NCBI GenBank assembly: GCA_008933995.1
Contig: WARS01000013.1
Coordinates: 17,239,806-17,303,805 of the forward strand
Length of the DNA stretch: 64,000 nucleotides
Direction of reading: 5' to 3'
From: Datnioides undecimradiatus
Lineage: Eukaryota > Chordata > Actinopteri > Lobotiformes > Datnioididae
In this document: piece after piece, positions 23,701-48,865 of the stretch
Layout of the letters: each line of letters starts with the position of its first letter
Position numbering within the stretch: the stretch's first letter is position 1
The notes under the pieces: model-generated
The model's input: the letters and a program-made list of their open reading frames with translations, nothing else
Database searches by the model: none
What the model was told of the DNA's origin: nothing
Translations under genes and position numbers: made by a program

Positions 23701-24440
23701 ACGGATGAACTCATTGCATACGTTTAACAATAAAGCATCACAGACATTACAGAGCATTGTGTGGCTACTTACCTTTAGAGCTTAAAAGCGCCTTCACACG
23801 GCCGAGCTCATTCTACGGAAGGGGGGAAACACACAATAGGAAACTCTAAATCAAACCCCAATTGTGTCATGACAAGGATTTTTCCTGCATACAAGACTTG
23901 CAAATTCAATATTTGAAAAATATTGTCTGCAAAATCCTCAAAAGCAACAGATATACTGTGTAGATGCACAGAATCTGGTACCTGCAAGCTTTCTGGGTCG
24001 GCTTTGCCCTCCTCTTCTTCAACAATGTCAAAGAACAGCTTGCTGATAATGTGCCTGGTGCTGACCTACACACAAAGAAAACCATTTTTAATATTGAGAC
24101 AAGAATATCGATGATTTTCTTGCGTTTGGTAAGTTATCCCGGTCCGGACACCGTGCAATTTAGTGGTACTCGAAGTCTGATTTGCTGTACCTGTTTTCTA
24201 CACTGCGGACAGGTTTTTGTGGGGGCTGACTGGAACCACTTGAGAAGACTAAGAGAAGAAAAGGAGAATAATCACTGTCAAAAAACATCAGAAAAGCGTG
24301 TTTGTTGTTGAACATTTGGCTTTTTTTAAGACAGGTGGTTACCATTCATAGTGGAACGTGTGTCCGCAGTGGATGGCAGCAACATCTCTGGAGTGATCGA
24401 AGAAGTCGGAGCAGATTGTGCAATATGCTCGGAGAGGCAT
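20725..24440 (-). CDS. traip: TRAF-interacting protein, RING E3 ubiquitin ligase
   Basis: Fifteen coding exons on the minus strand join in frame: 24343-24440, 24191-24248, 23982-24065, 23773-23812, 23558-23685, 23350-23444, 22876-22989, 22667-22754, 22494-22583, 22322-22410, 22061-22216, 21895-21937, 21711-21815, 21554-21604 and 20725-20832, giving about 448 residues (human about 469). The RING finger opens the protein (CTICSDFFDHSRDVAAIHCG ... CLLKWF ... CPQC). A long coiled coil follows, with DMGISHAAVEQLSIYC closely matching human DMGVGQSAVEQLAVYC. The C-terminal block is RTGYDGLGGRTKFIQP. TRAIP travels with the replisome and ubiquitinates the CMG helicase at obstacles and in mitosis. The C-terminal PIP-box position lacks the usual Gln (see findings). 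The start Met is fixed by homology (MPLRAYCTICSDFF against human MPIRALCTICSDFF). Confidence 0.95.
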
Positions 24441-24830
24441 CTTATTGTCACACGGACCAGCCTGTTATGAATAGTACAAAAACACATTTTGCTTAACGTT
24501 CAAACATGTCTTTCCTTACGCGTTATGGTATTAATGCATGTGACATTAGGCTACATATAACAGCATGGCCCAGGTTGTAGTGGCCCTGCACTCGCAACGT
24601 TAACATCGAACACTAGCTAAGCTAACGCTAGTTAGCTTTGGCAATCGTTAGCTGTCTTATCAACAGGCACTATACTTACAAAGCGGGGACGTTAAGTAAC
24701 AATGCAGCCCTTCGAAATGAAACCACGCATCCCTAATAATGTGTAGTATTCGACATATTGAGCGAGTTAAAACGACTGTATGTCATACGGAACCATACAA
24801 AACAGTCAGCAGCTAACACAAGCTCAATGG
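24441..24830 (-). other. traip: traip 5' UTR with a probable untranslated-region intron
   Basis: On the minus strand a strong donor (GTAAGT, 24674-24679 on the plus strand) and an acceptor (ATAACAG, exon resuming at 24461) predict an intron within the 5' UTR just before the ATG. The transcription start is estimated near 24830 and is not directly supported. Confidence 0.45.
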
Positions 24831-25385
24831 TTGCTCCATAGCTTGTGTTTACCCGCTGTACGTTCAAACGCAAGCACCGCCCCATTACGCTGCATTCAGG
24901 ACTCCTCGTATATCTGGCAACAGTTCTTGGCCATGTTTTCTGTTCTGAAAAATTACCCGACGTGGTTTTAAAGACGAATAATTTAAAATACTACTTTTAT
25001 TCAACACTAATAATATTTTCATATGACAATTTAAGATGGAGTCCGACCTCACAAAGGAATTGGTTAAGATTGCTTAAGAACTGCTTAGGTGAAATATTAG
25101 TAATTAGTTTCTGTTATCATGACACGTTCATCGGGTATAATAACATTCGGCAAGCACGATTTTACTGTGAACGCACCATCAAGATCATATAAGCAATTGG
25201 TTTAAACTAAATAATTACTCGAATTTCATAATGTAATATGTAACATCAGGCCACCAGGCCTATTTAATTTTGCGTCTAAATTAAATTAATACATTTTCAG
25301 TGCACTCGTGCCACATGGGTCTGTTTAATGCGCTGTGGGAGAGAGAACTTCAAGCCCCACAATTCACACTTCCGCTACCGAGCGG
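24831..25385. promoter_or_regulatory. Shared promoter region between divergent traip and mon1a
   Basis: About 550 bases separate the estimated starts of two genes transcribed away from each other. Next to the mon1a side lies an ETS-type motif (ACTTCCG, 25367-25373) followed by a small CpG-bearing patch. I see no TATA box. Housekeeping genes arranged this way often share a bidirectional promoter; that use is inferred. Confidence 0.4.
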
Positions 25386-25389
25386 GGCT

Positions 25390-25507
25390 TATTGACCAAG
25401 AAGTGGGCTACTTCTGTCTTGTCCCTGCTCGTTAGCTAGTTGCATTAAATGTTAGAAGCTAGTTGTGGAGCAAAGCGATCAGAATAAGACAGGACTGGAA
25501 ATGAAAG
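25390..25507 (+). other. mon1a: Candidate untranslated first exon of mon1a
   Basis: GC-richer sequence ending at a donor (AAAG|GTAATA) pairs with the acceptor at 26001-26010 that opens the ATG-bearing exon. The 5' border is estimated. Confidence 0.4.
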
Positions 25508-26038
25508 GTAATAACTTTGAATAAATTTCAAGTGTCATGAGGGCTTTTTGTCAGAATGAAGTCAGACTTAGCTAACGTTAGCGTAGGATAATGTTACTGC
25601 TGACACTCTGCTAAAGTTAGCACTCAAAGTCACCTTTGAAGTTTCTGCAATAGCAAATCAGACGTCTCTCTGAGACCGAAGGGTGTGAAACAAGAATAAA
25701 CAGACATGTCTTATATAAAGAAGGAGGGTGTTTACAGTAGACGTTTAACTCTTCAAGGAGCCTCTTATTTTGTCTTGCAGTTCAGTATCACACTAGCCAC
25801 TGTCTGTAGCAATAAGAGAGAGGTTTTAGCTCTGAAGATTGTCGGCAAATAAAAAGGGTTAAAGTCAGACCATAAAAGTTTAATGACTCCTTCTCTGGTG
25901 GCCATGTTACCGCAAGAGTGCATCAAAACCAGCTTCATCTTCAATCACAGTCTCAGCCATGGAGCTGTTGACCTTTGGTCCTATAGTTCTCTGTCTGTCT
26001 GCGCTTCCAGGTGTATGTCCCTTATATAAGTAGCACAG

Positions 26039-26977
26039 ATGGATGGAGAAGCCCAGAGGGTGGCTGCGGCATGGGAGAATGGCACTCTGGCTCCTGTGGA
26101 CCGCCTTCGCTCTGAGAGGGCGGACAGCCCCACACCAGGTCTGGTGGAGGGAACTGAACCAGGTGAGGTTTGTCCATATTCTGCATCTTCTGGAGTGTCA
26201 GTAGACATTCAGACTCCACACTCTGAGATACTGGCTTTAGTTGCAGTCACAAGTCAGTCTCAGTAATTGGCCACTATAAACAGGTTGGTTAATCACTATT
26301 TGTTTTGTGGTGCCTGTTTCAGAGGTGGTGTGCAGATCTTTTGGCTTGAACAAGCTGATGAATAAACTACATGAATGAATGTAATATTATTTGTCATGCT
26401 ATCCCGTGACCTATCCCCCATAGGATTATATTGCAAACATCAGAAATATTTACAGTACACGTGTATTACGTTTACAGTACACCAATGTCCCTTACTCAGT
26501 TTCCAGTTGGACTAGTCATACCTCAGTACATGGTAAAGTAGAAAGCCACTGTCTTGAATACTAATTATTAACTTTCCAGAAAAGTGTCATTGATGCATAA
26601 TTTTTAGTCTTTCCTCTTTTGACATTCAGTCAAAATATGTTTATAAGTGATGCTTAATTTGGTGTCATTCAAAAAAAATTGTAATTTGTGGTAGTAATTT
26701 AAACAATTTGCAGCAAGCTAAGGCTGCAACAATGATGATGTTTAATGGATGCAAAATTGTACAAGGAAAAAAACATGTTTAAAGCACAAGAGTAAAAGTT
26801 AACTTCCCACATTTGTGAAATGTATTACATGTCTTCCTAGTAACCAGCCGTTGCTAGGCAACACTTGGGCACAAAAACCAGACCTACTTGTTTCAGCCTT
26901 GTCAATACACCATGTTCAAATGAGAGAGAGTTCTTCATTTGTCATTGTTTTAAACATGCAGCATTCAGTCTTGTGGG

Positions 26978-27022
<45 letters not shown>

Positions 27023-30000
27023 ACAAAGAGACAGCATGAGCTGTTTACAATACGCAATAATGCATATTTGAGGGGAATGTTTTTATAATATACTTAAAAA
27101 TAACTGAAAAGCCATACCTGAATGCATCAGTAGTTTGGGGCTCACTGTAAAAACTGTAATAATAGAAAGAATCTCTATAAAGTTATGGTACCTTACCGTT
27201 GTAACATCATTGGAAGGAAATGCTATCATATTCTCTCCCAGGAACTATGATGGAGACATGTCCTAACTTAAGTCTTTAAAAAAAAAGTGGGATTTTGTTA
27301 TTGTTAAAGAATGTCAGCAGCTGCACAAGTCTGTCACATCCAGCTTGAACAAATCCAATTCTGACAGGAGAAATGATCTAGCTTTTCCTGGATTTGCTCT
27401 GCTAATTCCAGAGATAAACAACATTTTTGTTTTCTAGCTGACTCATTATGAGACTTATCCTATTCATGTCTTAGCTTTCCAATAGATAAACTATATTTTT
27501 TTTCCTTTTGTTTCTGCAACTGCCAACTTTTCTCTCTGCAAGCGCTGGGAAGTTAGACAGACACATACAAGAGTCAGTCCTTCTTTGTTTTTGCTGTTGT
27601 ACAAACCAAATATACAGGTACTACTCGGAAAATTAGAATATCCTGAAAAAGTGCATGCATTTCTGTAACTCAACTTTAAAGGTGAAATGTACATATTATA
27701 TAGACAAATAGTATGCGAATCAATATATTTCAAGCTTTTATTTGTTTTGATTTTGCTGATTAGGACTTGCAGCTTCAGAAAACCTCAAATTCAAAAACTC
27801 AGAAAATTAGAATATTGCTTGAAATCATAATCATAATCAGCAAAATTACAACAAAAAATGCTTGAGATATCTCACTTTGCATGTAATGAGTCTATAAAAT
27901 GTATTGGTTTCACCTTTTATGTTGGATTGCCTGAATAAAACAACTTTTACACGATATTCTAATTTTCCGAGTAGTACCTGTAATGTTTGAAAACTCAAAA
28001 TAAATAAAAAATCTAAATGTTATGTTAAAGTTTGTTTTCAAATAATTCAAAGAAGACGCCATGCTTAAAATGGACACAGAAGCAATACGAAGTTAAGATA
28101 TCTGCCTATTTGGAAGTGCTCTCTGCAAGAAGAAAGACTTTACGGAGGAGTTATAAGGTTGGTAAATGTACACCTGGCTAAGCGCTCCACCTTTTTGAAA
28201 GAGCAGTGCACAGCCAGTTCCCTAACTTTTCCATTGGAACTCGTACTGGCTGTCCTCCTCAAAGTAGATGAGACAATCCTGAACATATGCAAAATGATCT
28301 AAAAATAGCCCCTAAGAGGAGGTTTTTTTGTTTTCATAGGCTTATTTACTTCTTACACATCTATGCATTATATTGACAAATGTGTGACAATTATTCATCC
28401 CTAATTTGAATTTTAGGTGCTGGACAGCAGAGTGCTATGTTCGTCCATGCACAGTCTTTTGAAGATCTGACTGCTGAAGCTGAGGCTGAACTGGAACAGT
28501 CAGGAGAGCATGCAGAGGGGCTCGAGGTGCTGGTGGGAGAGAAAACCATAAAGGACAAGCACAACAGCGACATTTCAACAGACAGTCGGGCTAAGGAGGA
28601 GGATATTTCCAGTGAAGCATGGAGGAGCCATAGAAAACACGTGTTTGTGCTGAGTGAGGCAGGAAAGCCAATCTACACCCGCTACGGTACGGAGGAGGCC
28701 CTGTCCAGCACCATGGGGGTGATGATGGCCCTTGTATCCTTTGTTGAGGCAGAGAAGAACATCATTCGCTCTATTCATGCAGGTCAGAATATACATCAGC
28801 TATTGGATATTGTAAAAAGTAAGTGGGTCAAAAGTACATTTACGAATTATGTTGGATCCATTTTGTGTTTCAGATGGCTGTAAGGTGGTTTTCCTCGCCA
28901 AGAGCCCTCTGGTCCTGGTGAGCGTGTCTCGCACCTGTCAGTCAGACAAGGAGCAGCTACGGGAGCTGCAGTACATCTACTATCAGATCGTTAGCCTGCT
29001 TACCCTCACTCAGCTCAACCACATCTTTCAGCACAAGCAGAACTACGACCTGCGCCGCCTGTTGGCTGGCTCTGAGTACCTCACCGACAACCTGCTCCAT
29101 CGGCTGGACCGAGACCCTGGTCTCCTGCTTAGTGCTGTCACATGTCTGCCTCTGGCCAGCTCTGCCAGAGATGTGGTCTCATCAGGCTTACAGGCAGCCA
29201 AAGCCAAAAACCTGGTGTTCTCCATCCTGCTGGCAGGGGATCGTCTGGTTACTCTGGTGAGGAAAAAGGACCAGTACCTGCACCACATAGACTTGCACCT
29301 GGTCTTCAACCTTGTCGGCTCCTCCTCGTCTTTTCGCGAGGGTGAAGGTTGGACGCCGATCTGTCTGCCAAAGTTCAACACAGCAGGGTTTTTCCATGCT
29401 CACATTTCTTACCTGGCGCCTGCATCTCAGCTCTGCCTCATCCTTGTCTCGACCGACCGGGAGGACTTTTTTAACATGTCCGACTGCAAGCAGCGCTTCC
29501 TGGAGAGGCTTAGCAAGCGCAGCGCCTACCAGGCCCTGAAGGAGGCACTTAAGTGTCCCAGCTATTCTGTGGAGCAGGTCGGCATCCCGGAGCTCAGGCA
29601 CTTCCTGTACAAATCAAAGAGCTCAGGGCTGTACACCAGGTGAATAGAATTATATTATTATTATACTATACTATATACTGTAAAATTTATGACCGGTTTT
29701 TGCATTAAGGAGCATGCCAAAAGCTTTACAAGTCATGTCACACTTTCTTTAATTCTTGGTGTCTCTCTGAGTGCAAACCATCGCACATTGCAAAATATTC
29801 TATAATAATAATATTTTTTCCTCCAGTCCAGAGTTTCCTGTAGTTTACCAGTCTGATGAAGAGCAGGAAAGGCTGATGGGATTGTACCAGGACCTCCACA
29901 GCCGCTTGCATCATCCAACCAGACCTCTCCGCACCTTCTACCGCTGCAGTGAAACTGAAAACCTGCTGGCATGGGTAAGTCTGGCACTGTGACATGAAAT

Positions 30001-30377
30001 TTAACATTATGTTACAATTGATCTGGGTCATGTTTTACAATAGTTTCAGGTTAACATTACATGAAATTTGGATACACATTATGCTGCAAGTTTACCAGAA
30101 CATCTCAATGTGTTCATCATTCAATTGTAATCAGAGTTTAAAGTAGTTAAAGTCTAAAATTAGCAGGTCGTTTTGTCTTTTTGCAAAAAGAGATTTGCAT
30201 ATCAAAACTTGACCTTGTCTACCTTCTGTCCTGCAGGTGACAAGTGGCTTTGAGCTCTACCTCTGCTTCAGTCCGCTGGGGACCAAAGCCATGGCCATCT
30301 CAGCTGTCAACAAACTGCTGAAGTGGATCAGGAAGGAGGAGGATCGCCTCTTCATCCTGAGTCCTCTCACATACTGA
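26039..30377 (+). CDS. mon1a: MON1A, subunit of the Mon1-Ccz1 Rab7 exchange factor
   Basis: Five coding exons (26039-26162, 28417-28782, 28874-29639, 29827-29974, 30237-30377) join in frame to about 514 residues. Mon1 with Ccz1 loads GTP on Rab7 during early-to-late endosome maturation and autophagy. The N-terminal part is acidic and variable ([15 protein letters not shown] matches the human N-terminus). Longin-type domains begin near residue 116 ([17 protein letters not shown]) and continue through [35 protein letters not shown] and [13 protein letters not shown] to the end ([16 protein letters not shown]). The very similar human end [16 protein letters not shown] supports an intact C-terminus. 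MON1A rather than MON1B is favoured by the N-terminus (SPTPG...[18 protein letters not shown]) and by adjacency to mst1r. The ATG lies in a fair Kozak context (CACAGATGG). Confidence 0.94.
26982..27020. repeat. (GT)n microsatellite
   Basis: About 20 uninterrupted GT dinucleotides within the large mon1a intron. Confidence 0.97.
27615..27980. mobile_element. Tc1/mariner-type MITE, 366 bp, with TA target duplication
   Basis: Terminal inverted repeats of 28 bases (27615-27642 and 27953-27980) are identical in reverse complement, beginning CAGGTACTACTCGGAAAATT. TA dinucleotides flank both ends (27613-27614 and 27981-27982), as expected for Tc1/mariner insertion. A third partial copy of the terminal motif (CAGAAAATTAGAATATTGC) lies inside near 27802. 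There is no transposase frame, so the element is non-autonomous. Well-preserved ends suggest a fairly recent insertion in the mon1a intron. Confidence 0.85.
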
Positions 30378-30795
30378 ACCCTCGCTGCCAGCTGACATCC
30401 TGAAACAAAAACGCCGAACCCTGAACGCCGACAGCTTGGTGCTAACAAAAGCTGTGGATGTTGCATTAGTCGGTTCAGTGTTAAGAACGATTGTTAAAGC
30501 GATGCTTTTTTTTTTTTTTCTTCTCTCTGGGTTCCTCTGATCTTATTCAAACATAATGGGGGTAATTTAAAGCTGTATTTTATCTGGCTAGATTTTATAA
30601 CTTGAAATTTGGATAAACATCTGAATCATCGATGACACAATAACAACATAAACGGTGGTATTTAAATGCTGTACAAGCTGAGATTGTTTTACTGTGACAG
30701 ACCCAGAATATGAAAAATGCTGTCTTTGTTTTTTAAATGCTATCAGCTCAGTTCTTAAAAATCAGGAATAAAATTTGAATTAAAAACTGGAATTT
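30378..30795 (+). other. mon1a: mon1a 3' UTR with polyadenylation signal
   Basis: Follows the TGA at 30375-30377. AATAAA at 30767-30772 is the likely end. A poly-T tract lies at about 30506-30519. Confidence 0.6.
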
Positions 30796-31799
30796 CTCTG
30801 AAGACTAGGATGTATTGTCTTGTTATAATATGGATTAACCACATTCCTCTTTTCATGATGACCAACAACTGCAAGAATCGTTGTCATTTTACCTCTATGC
30901 ACTTTCTTTATGCAAAAGGCACTCCTAAAGAGAATGTGATCTTGAGTCTGTAACCTGTTTACTGCTGTCATTTGTTTGTGTTAACATGTTTTGTTTATAT
31001 CAGTGTAAAGGAACTAAATGTAAGTCCATTAACCTTCCAGTGTCCATTACATTTTTCCTTTTGACATTTCCCATAATATGCATATGAATGAAGTAAAGCA
31101 TTGTGTTTCATCTAATCATAAATGCTACCTCCATTTTATAGGATCCTGCTTTGCTTAAGGAATCCAATGTTGCCACATCTGCCTGCACTAATCATGCCTT
31201 AACTAACAGTCACTGTGCAAAATCATTATAAGGTTGCAACAGTGCAAATTTATGGCCTCTGCGCAATTCTAAACGTATATATAAATAAATAAATTGCAAG
31301 AAAGAAAGCAGACTCTGGATATGTCTCTGTGTCTCGTTTGACTGTATGGAGTTTCCTTACTTTTATCAATTACAATAATGACCGTAATATAACCCGTTCA
31401 TACAACCCTGCTTTACTCCCATTATAATTATTATTAGCTGCATACTCTTATTTATTTACTGTTCTCTCACGCTTTTTATGTGTGCCATCATATTTCACGG
31501 GACCAACACAAGACAAACCATCATACGATGGTTTGTGGCCTAAACATTAAAGAAACTACCCTTGGAGCATGATAAAAGACGCGTTTCAGCGAGAAACACT
31601 GCAGTCGATCATGGTTATCGTGTATAGTATGGATAGGTTGCAAGGAAGACAACAAGTCCCATACAAACAAATAAAATGCACATGCATTTGCAGTATTCAT
31701 CAATTTACGGCATCATATCCCCAACCACAGTAGGTGCATCAACCAATCCGCTGCAGGTTAATTGGCTCGGTCTGTGGTATCCGTCGGTCTAAAGTGGTA
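30796..31799. other. Intergenic space between mon1a and mst1r
   Basis: About 1 kb of AT-rich sequence with no gene-like frame. The right end becomes GC-richer just before the proposed first mst1r exon and presumably holds the mst1r promoter; no TATA box stands out. Confidence 0.5.
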
Positions 31800-32046
31800 A
31801 AGGGGAGGAGCGAGCTGGAGCGCAAGTGAGGCAGAGAAGACGGACTCGTTTGGGGAGCTGAAGTTAACTCCGAAACCAACAGCGCTTTGTGACGAAGGAC
31901 GGACTTCAACTTCATACAGAAACTGATCTAATCCTAATATATTGACTCTAGCTGAGGAAAGATCAGCCATCCACGCGCTGTTCTGAAGTCAGTCAAGGAG
32001 CAAACCTGGCACTGGTTGTTTCTCTGACAGCAGCTAACCTGTTCAG
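31800..32046 (+). other. mst1r: Candidate untranslated first exon of mst1r
   Basis: A GC-richer segment ending in the consensus donor TTCAG|GTAAGT pairs with the acceptor at 34756-34765 that opens the first coding exon. No Met frame here continues into the receptor. The transcription start is not visible, so the left border is approximate. Confidence 0.45.
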
Positions 32047-34765
32047 GTAAGTTTTTCCACAACGTTCACAACTAATCGTGTCATAAATATCTTACCTCTC
32101 AAGCTAGACAAGAACAAGCCATCAAACTATCTGCTAATTCTTTCAGCAGGCGCTTGTTCAGACAGTAGACATGCAGCCTCTGAAGGTAAAGCCAGAAGGT
32201 AAACAAGTATACGTCAGAAAACCCATACAGATGTTAACAGACCTATAACACGAAGTTAAATTAAATTACTGTGCCCTACTTGCTACTACTTACTACTTAG
32301 AATTTAAATAAACTGATATATAAGTAAGGATGAATTATTGTTTTGTTCTGAATTATTTGTTTTTTCTGTGTGTCAATAATGTTCTGAAATAAAGTGTATT
32401 CATTCTCAGTACAGACTGTGTAATAGACCAGATTGCCTGTCTGTAACCCTTTGTACAGCTCATAATGCACGGTGTTGTCCCTGTCTAACCATTCATGTTT
32501 TGTGCTGAATCAAATACCATTTTACTTGTGGACTGGAGCCAGAATACACTGGCATGGTTTCGCTGAGCTTAAGGCAGACTGTTGAGAAACAGAAGCATGA
32601 CCTACCAATACATACATATCACCAAAATAATAAAAAGAGCCAGAATGAAAGCACAGGACAAAAAATGTGCTGCTTCAGTGTAACTCTGAGAATGGTTGTT
32701 GTTTAATTTATGATTTTATAAGAGTAAATCGTTTCTTATTTGAATGTAGATGTTTCCAAATAAAATGAATGCAGAGCTGTTGTCTCTCCACACTGCTGGC
32801 ATTTCCTGCCCCAGAGTCAATACATGTGTCCTTTGGGACAATATGTTTTGACTATTGATTTTTCCTCAGCAGATTGCCTCTTCAGATCCCAGTGGATATC
32901 TATGCAGTGATTAATGAAACAGGTGTTCTTTCTCACCCTAATTAACTGCCACCAAAGTGCTCCTGAGCAAGACATGGATCCAATATAGCTGTTGCATATT
33001 GCTGACAACGCAGTGTATACATTCCTCTTGCTGTCTCCTGTATCAAGTAAATGACAGCAATGAAAAATTGCATTGTATATTTTGAAAATGAGACAGGTAA
33101 AGTCATATTGCGTATATGCGTAAGCATGCATAAGCCAGAAATCAGAATATGGGGCCTATACAATTTTGCTTGATATCAGATTTGATACTGTCATAACAGA
33201 GCTAAGGAAGCTGCTGTTTTCTCCAGCATGACTGCCTTTTTAATTCAGCTATTAAGGAATATGCTGATGCAGGCTAACCCCCAAGTTGACCTGTCTGTAA
33301 ATAGAACTATGCGAGAATGAATGGAAACTCAAGTTCAGCCATTTCCTTTATTAACCATGAATGTGAAGAAAGTCAATCAGTGTCATTACTATGTATAGCC
33401 ATGTCCTCTAACCTTAACCTCAGTCTCACATGGACCTGCAAACGTTAAAATGTAACATGGCGTTAGCTGGATTCTATGAATTATTGATGTAAAGACACCA
33501 GTGTATTGGCTTCAAACCTTTACATATGACTACTTTTATCAGAAAAAAGCAAAACAATTTTAATGAAAAGTTTTAGTCAAAATTGAGTTTCTCTGCAGCT
33601 CAATGAAATAATCAGAGTTGATGAAATTCTTTGGCACGAACACACAAGCTGTTTCTTCTTCACCTGGGACTTAAAAAAGTACATGCTGTCTTATGACCAT
33701 CAGTCCATGCACATCTTTCCCCCTGAAAGGCACGTAGTGGTTGTGACAGGAATGTAAAGTAGAGAGGCCAGGGGTCTTGAATACAGCCTTACTGTGATGT
33801 GTCTAGTTAATGATCCACCCAACAGCGTCTGTTCAGGATGAGGACAGGACTCAGCGTTTGAAACATGGTTCCATTTGGTTGGTTATTGTTTTGAGAGTGA
33901 TGAATATGAACTACAAAAAATACTCAACTTAATGTGATACATGTGTTTTTGAAACCATTGACCTTAACTTAGTGTGTTGCCATCAGTTCTCTTACATAAA
34001 AGACGTGACTCATGAGGAAAGAATAAAATGGGATGTTGGATTAACCAGAATAAACGGGACAGAAGTGATACTAATGACTTGTACAGGAAGTTACCATAAA
34101 AATACTTTTATCTGCTGTCTACTCTGCTATGTGCCATCAACACAGATCTCTGAGTGTTTGTGGTGAGTCAGAGGAAGCTTTTATTTTTATGACCACACTT
34201 TTATCGTCATCTGGCTCAACCAAGATTATAATATTTGTCACCTCAGATTTGTCAGGATTCAAGGCAGAACATAATTAAGCAGACTTATATTGATTTTATC
34301 TTTCCTTAGTTACAAATAATACATATTCCTAGGTTGCACCATTTCCATAAAAGCAACACATTTTGTCTTCATGATGTTAGGAAGTTTAGTGTTACTGATG
34401 AAACAGTAAAATGACCTTAAAAGTGATTTAATAAAATTCAGCCTCTTTTTAAAATTCCTGAATAAAACTATTAAGCGGACCTTGACTGAAAGAAATAGTC
34501 CAAAAAATTGAGAAAATATTCTTTCTGGCATCCTTACACTGAGTAAGATGAGAGATTGCCTCTCTTTCATCTGTTGCTTCAATATGAAGCAGGAGCCAGG
34601 TGATGGGTAGCTTAGAATAACAACTGTAAATGGCAGGAAACAACAAGCCTTCTGTATAAAGATGATCAACTAATATAGACTAACTGATATATTATTACTT
34701 AGAACAAATGTTATATCAATTATGATTAATTGACTTACTTACCTCTGTCATTTGTCTTCATTCAG
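32047..34765 (+). other. mst1r: mst1r intron 1
   Basis: About 2.7 kb of non-coding sequence. It includes a diverged fragment (34489-34640) of the repeat family also seen in the grm6 and last mst1r introns. No other recognised element was seen. Confidence 0.6.
34489..34640 (+). repeat. Diverged fragment of the inverted-repeat-ended element (copy 3)
   Basis: The order 'agaaatagtccaaaaaattgagaaaatattc', 'gagtaagatgagag', 'caatatgaagc', 'gggtagcttagaataa', 'ggcaggaaac' follows one arm of the family found at 14270-14652 and 46640-47135, with many differences. It appears to be an older, single-arm fragment. Confidence 0.4.
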
Positions 34766-34865
34766 GTATCAGCAACTGGTTTTTAGGATGCTTTTGTCCA
34801 GACAACAGACCTGGAGGTAACCCCACATTGTCTGCGCTGTTACCCACGTGTATCCCAGAGTGGAG

Positions 34866-47827
<12,962 letters not shown>

Positions 47828-48865
47828 TCTGCTCTTCCTCCTCTCACATTTAGACTTGCATTGGTGCTAACAACAAGAGCACAAAAAACCTCTGCCAGTT
47901 CACAACAGTGAAACTTCCCAAAAGCATCTGAAACAGACGTACATGAATGCGGTAGTAGGATGCTTTCAGCTGATATCAGAGCACCCTTGGGCAGCCAGAC
48001 CGGAGGTCTGCATTTAGCTGAGTAAACTGTGAGCTTCCGCACTCGGTCCTCTTAAATGTCTTGAATAGACATTTAGTTCCTGTGTTATTTCTCACTGATA
48101 ACAGATGTCACTGCTGATACATCTAATCAGTTTTGTAGCACTAGCTTGTTAGCTAGCCAAGCAAAAGTCACAGTGTCAACACTTGAGACTTATCCAATAG
48201 TAGCTAATTAGTATACCACTGGTTTGCTAAAACAGCCTGCAGGTCAGCTCGCTGGCTAACAATGGTGAAAAAAAGAGTTCAGATTTACTAAAGTTGGGAT
48301 TCAAACACTAAAGTTGTGTTGAATATAACACAGGCACAGGCTAGGTCTAAGTAGGTAACCAAATCACAGGCTAGGTCCAAATAGGAAATTACTGGACTGA
48401 CCTGTTCTTACAACATAGGTCTTTTTCAGATATATGAGTTTTTGTATACCCAGCTGGTATTGATGTAGACGTCACAAAATGCAAAAACAAATCAGTTCTT
48501 CCATATTCATGGAACAGTGTAACAGTGTTGGCAACAGTGTTGAATTGGGGAGTCACCAAAAGTGGAGCTACAACAAGCTACGTCATTCAGTGGCACATTA
48601 GCTTTCTTTTTACTACCCACAACCTTGGGTAGCGTACTGTCATAGAACAGATCCCATGTGTAAATACATTTAAATATGGCATTCCCACGTTTGCTTTTAA
48701 TTCTTTTGCAGACTAGTGATTGTTCTTTGTATTTTGGATCATACTTCTGTCAGGCACAACGGTGTCCAAAATGTTCTCAAAGCAATCTGACATCACCCCT
48801 GTTACTTGTATTTCTGACATAATGTCTTTGAGATAGTGTAATAAATTAAAATATTTATTTGTTTA
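47828..48865 (+). other. mst1r: mst1r 3' UTR with polyadenylation signal
   Basis: About 1 kb of untranslated sequence after the TGA (47825-47827). AATAAA at 48840-48845 is the best candidate end. Confidence 0.55.

Larger units (their letters stand above)
26163..28416 (+). other. mon1a: Large mon1a intron
   Basis: About 2.25 kb of non-coding sequence. It carries a (GT)n microsatellite (26982-27020) and a Tc1/mariner-type MITE (27615-27980). Open frames inside it are artefacts of these repeats or short random frames. Confidence 0.8.

Noticed and set aside
24613-24637. Near-palindrome AGCTAA...TTAGCT in the traip 5' region, considered as an operator-like site
   Set aside because: Only six-base perfect arms; expected by chance in AT-rich DNA of this length.
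28849-29381. Minus-strand and alternative-frame ORFs over the large mon1a exon
   Set aside because: Shadows of the real mon1a coding sequence, which is in the plus frame and matches MON1A along its length.
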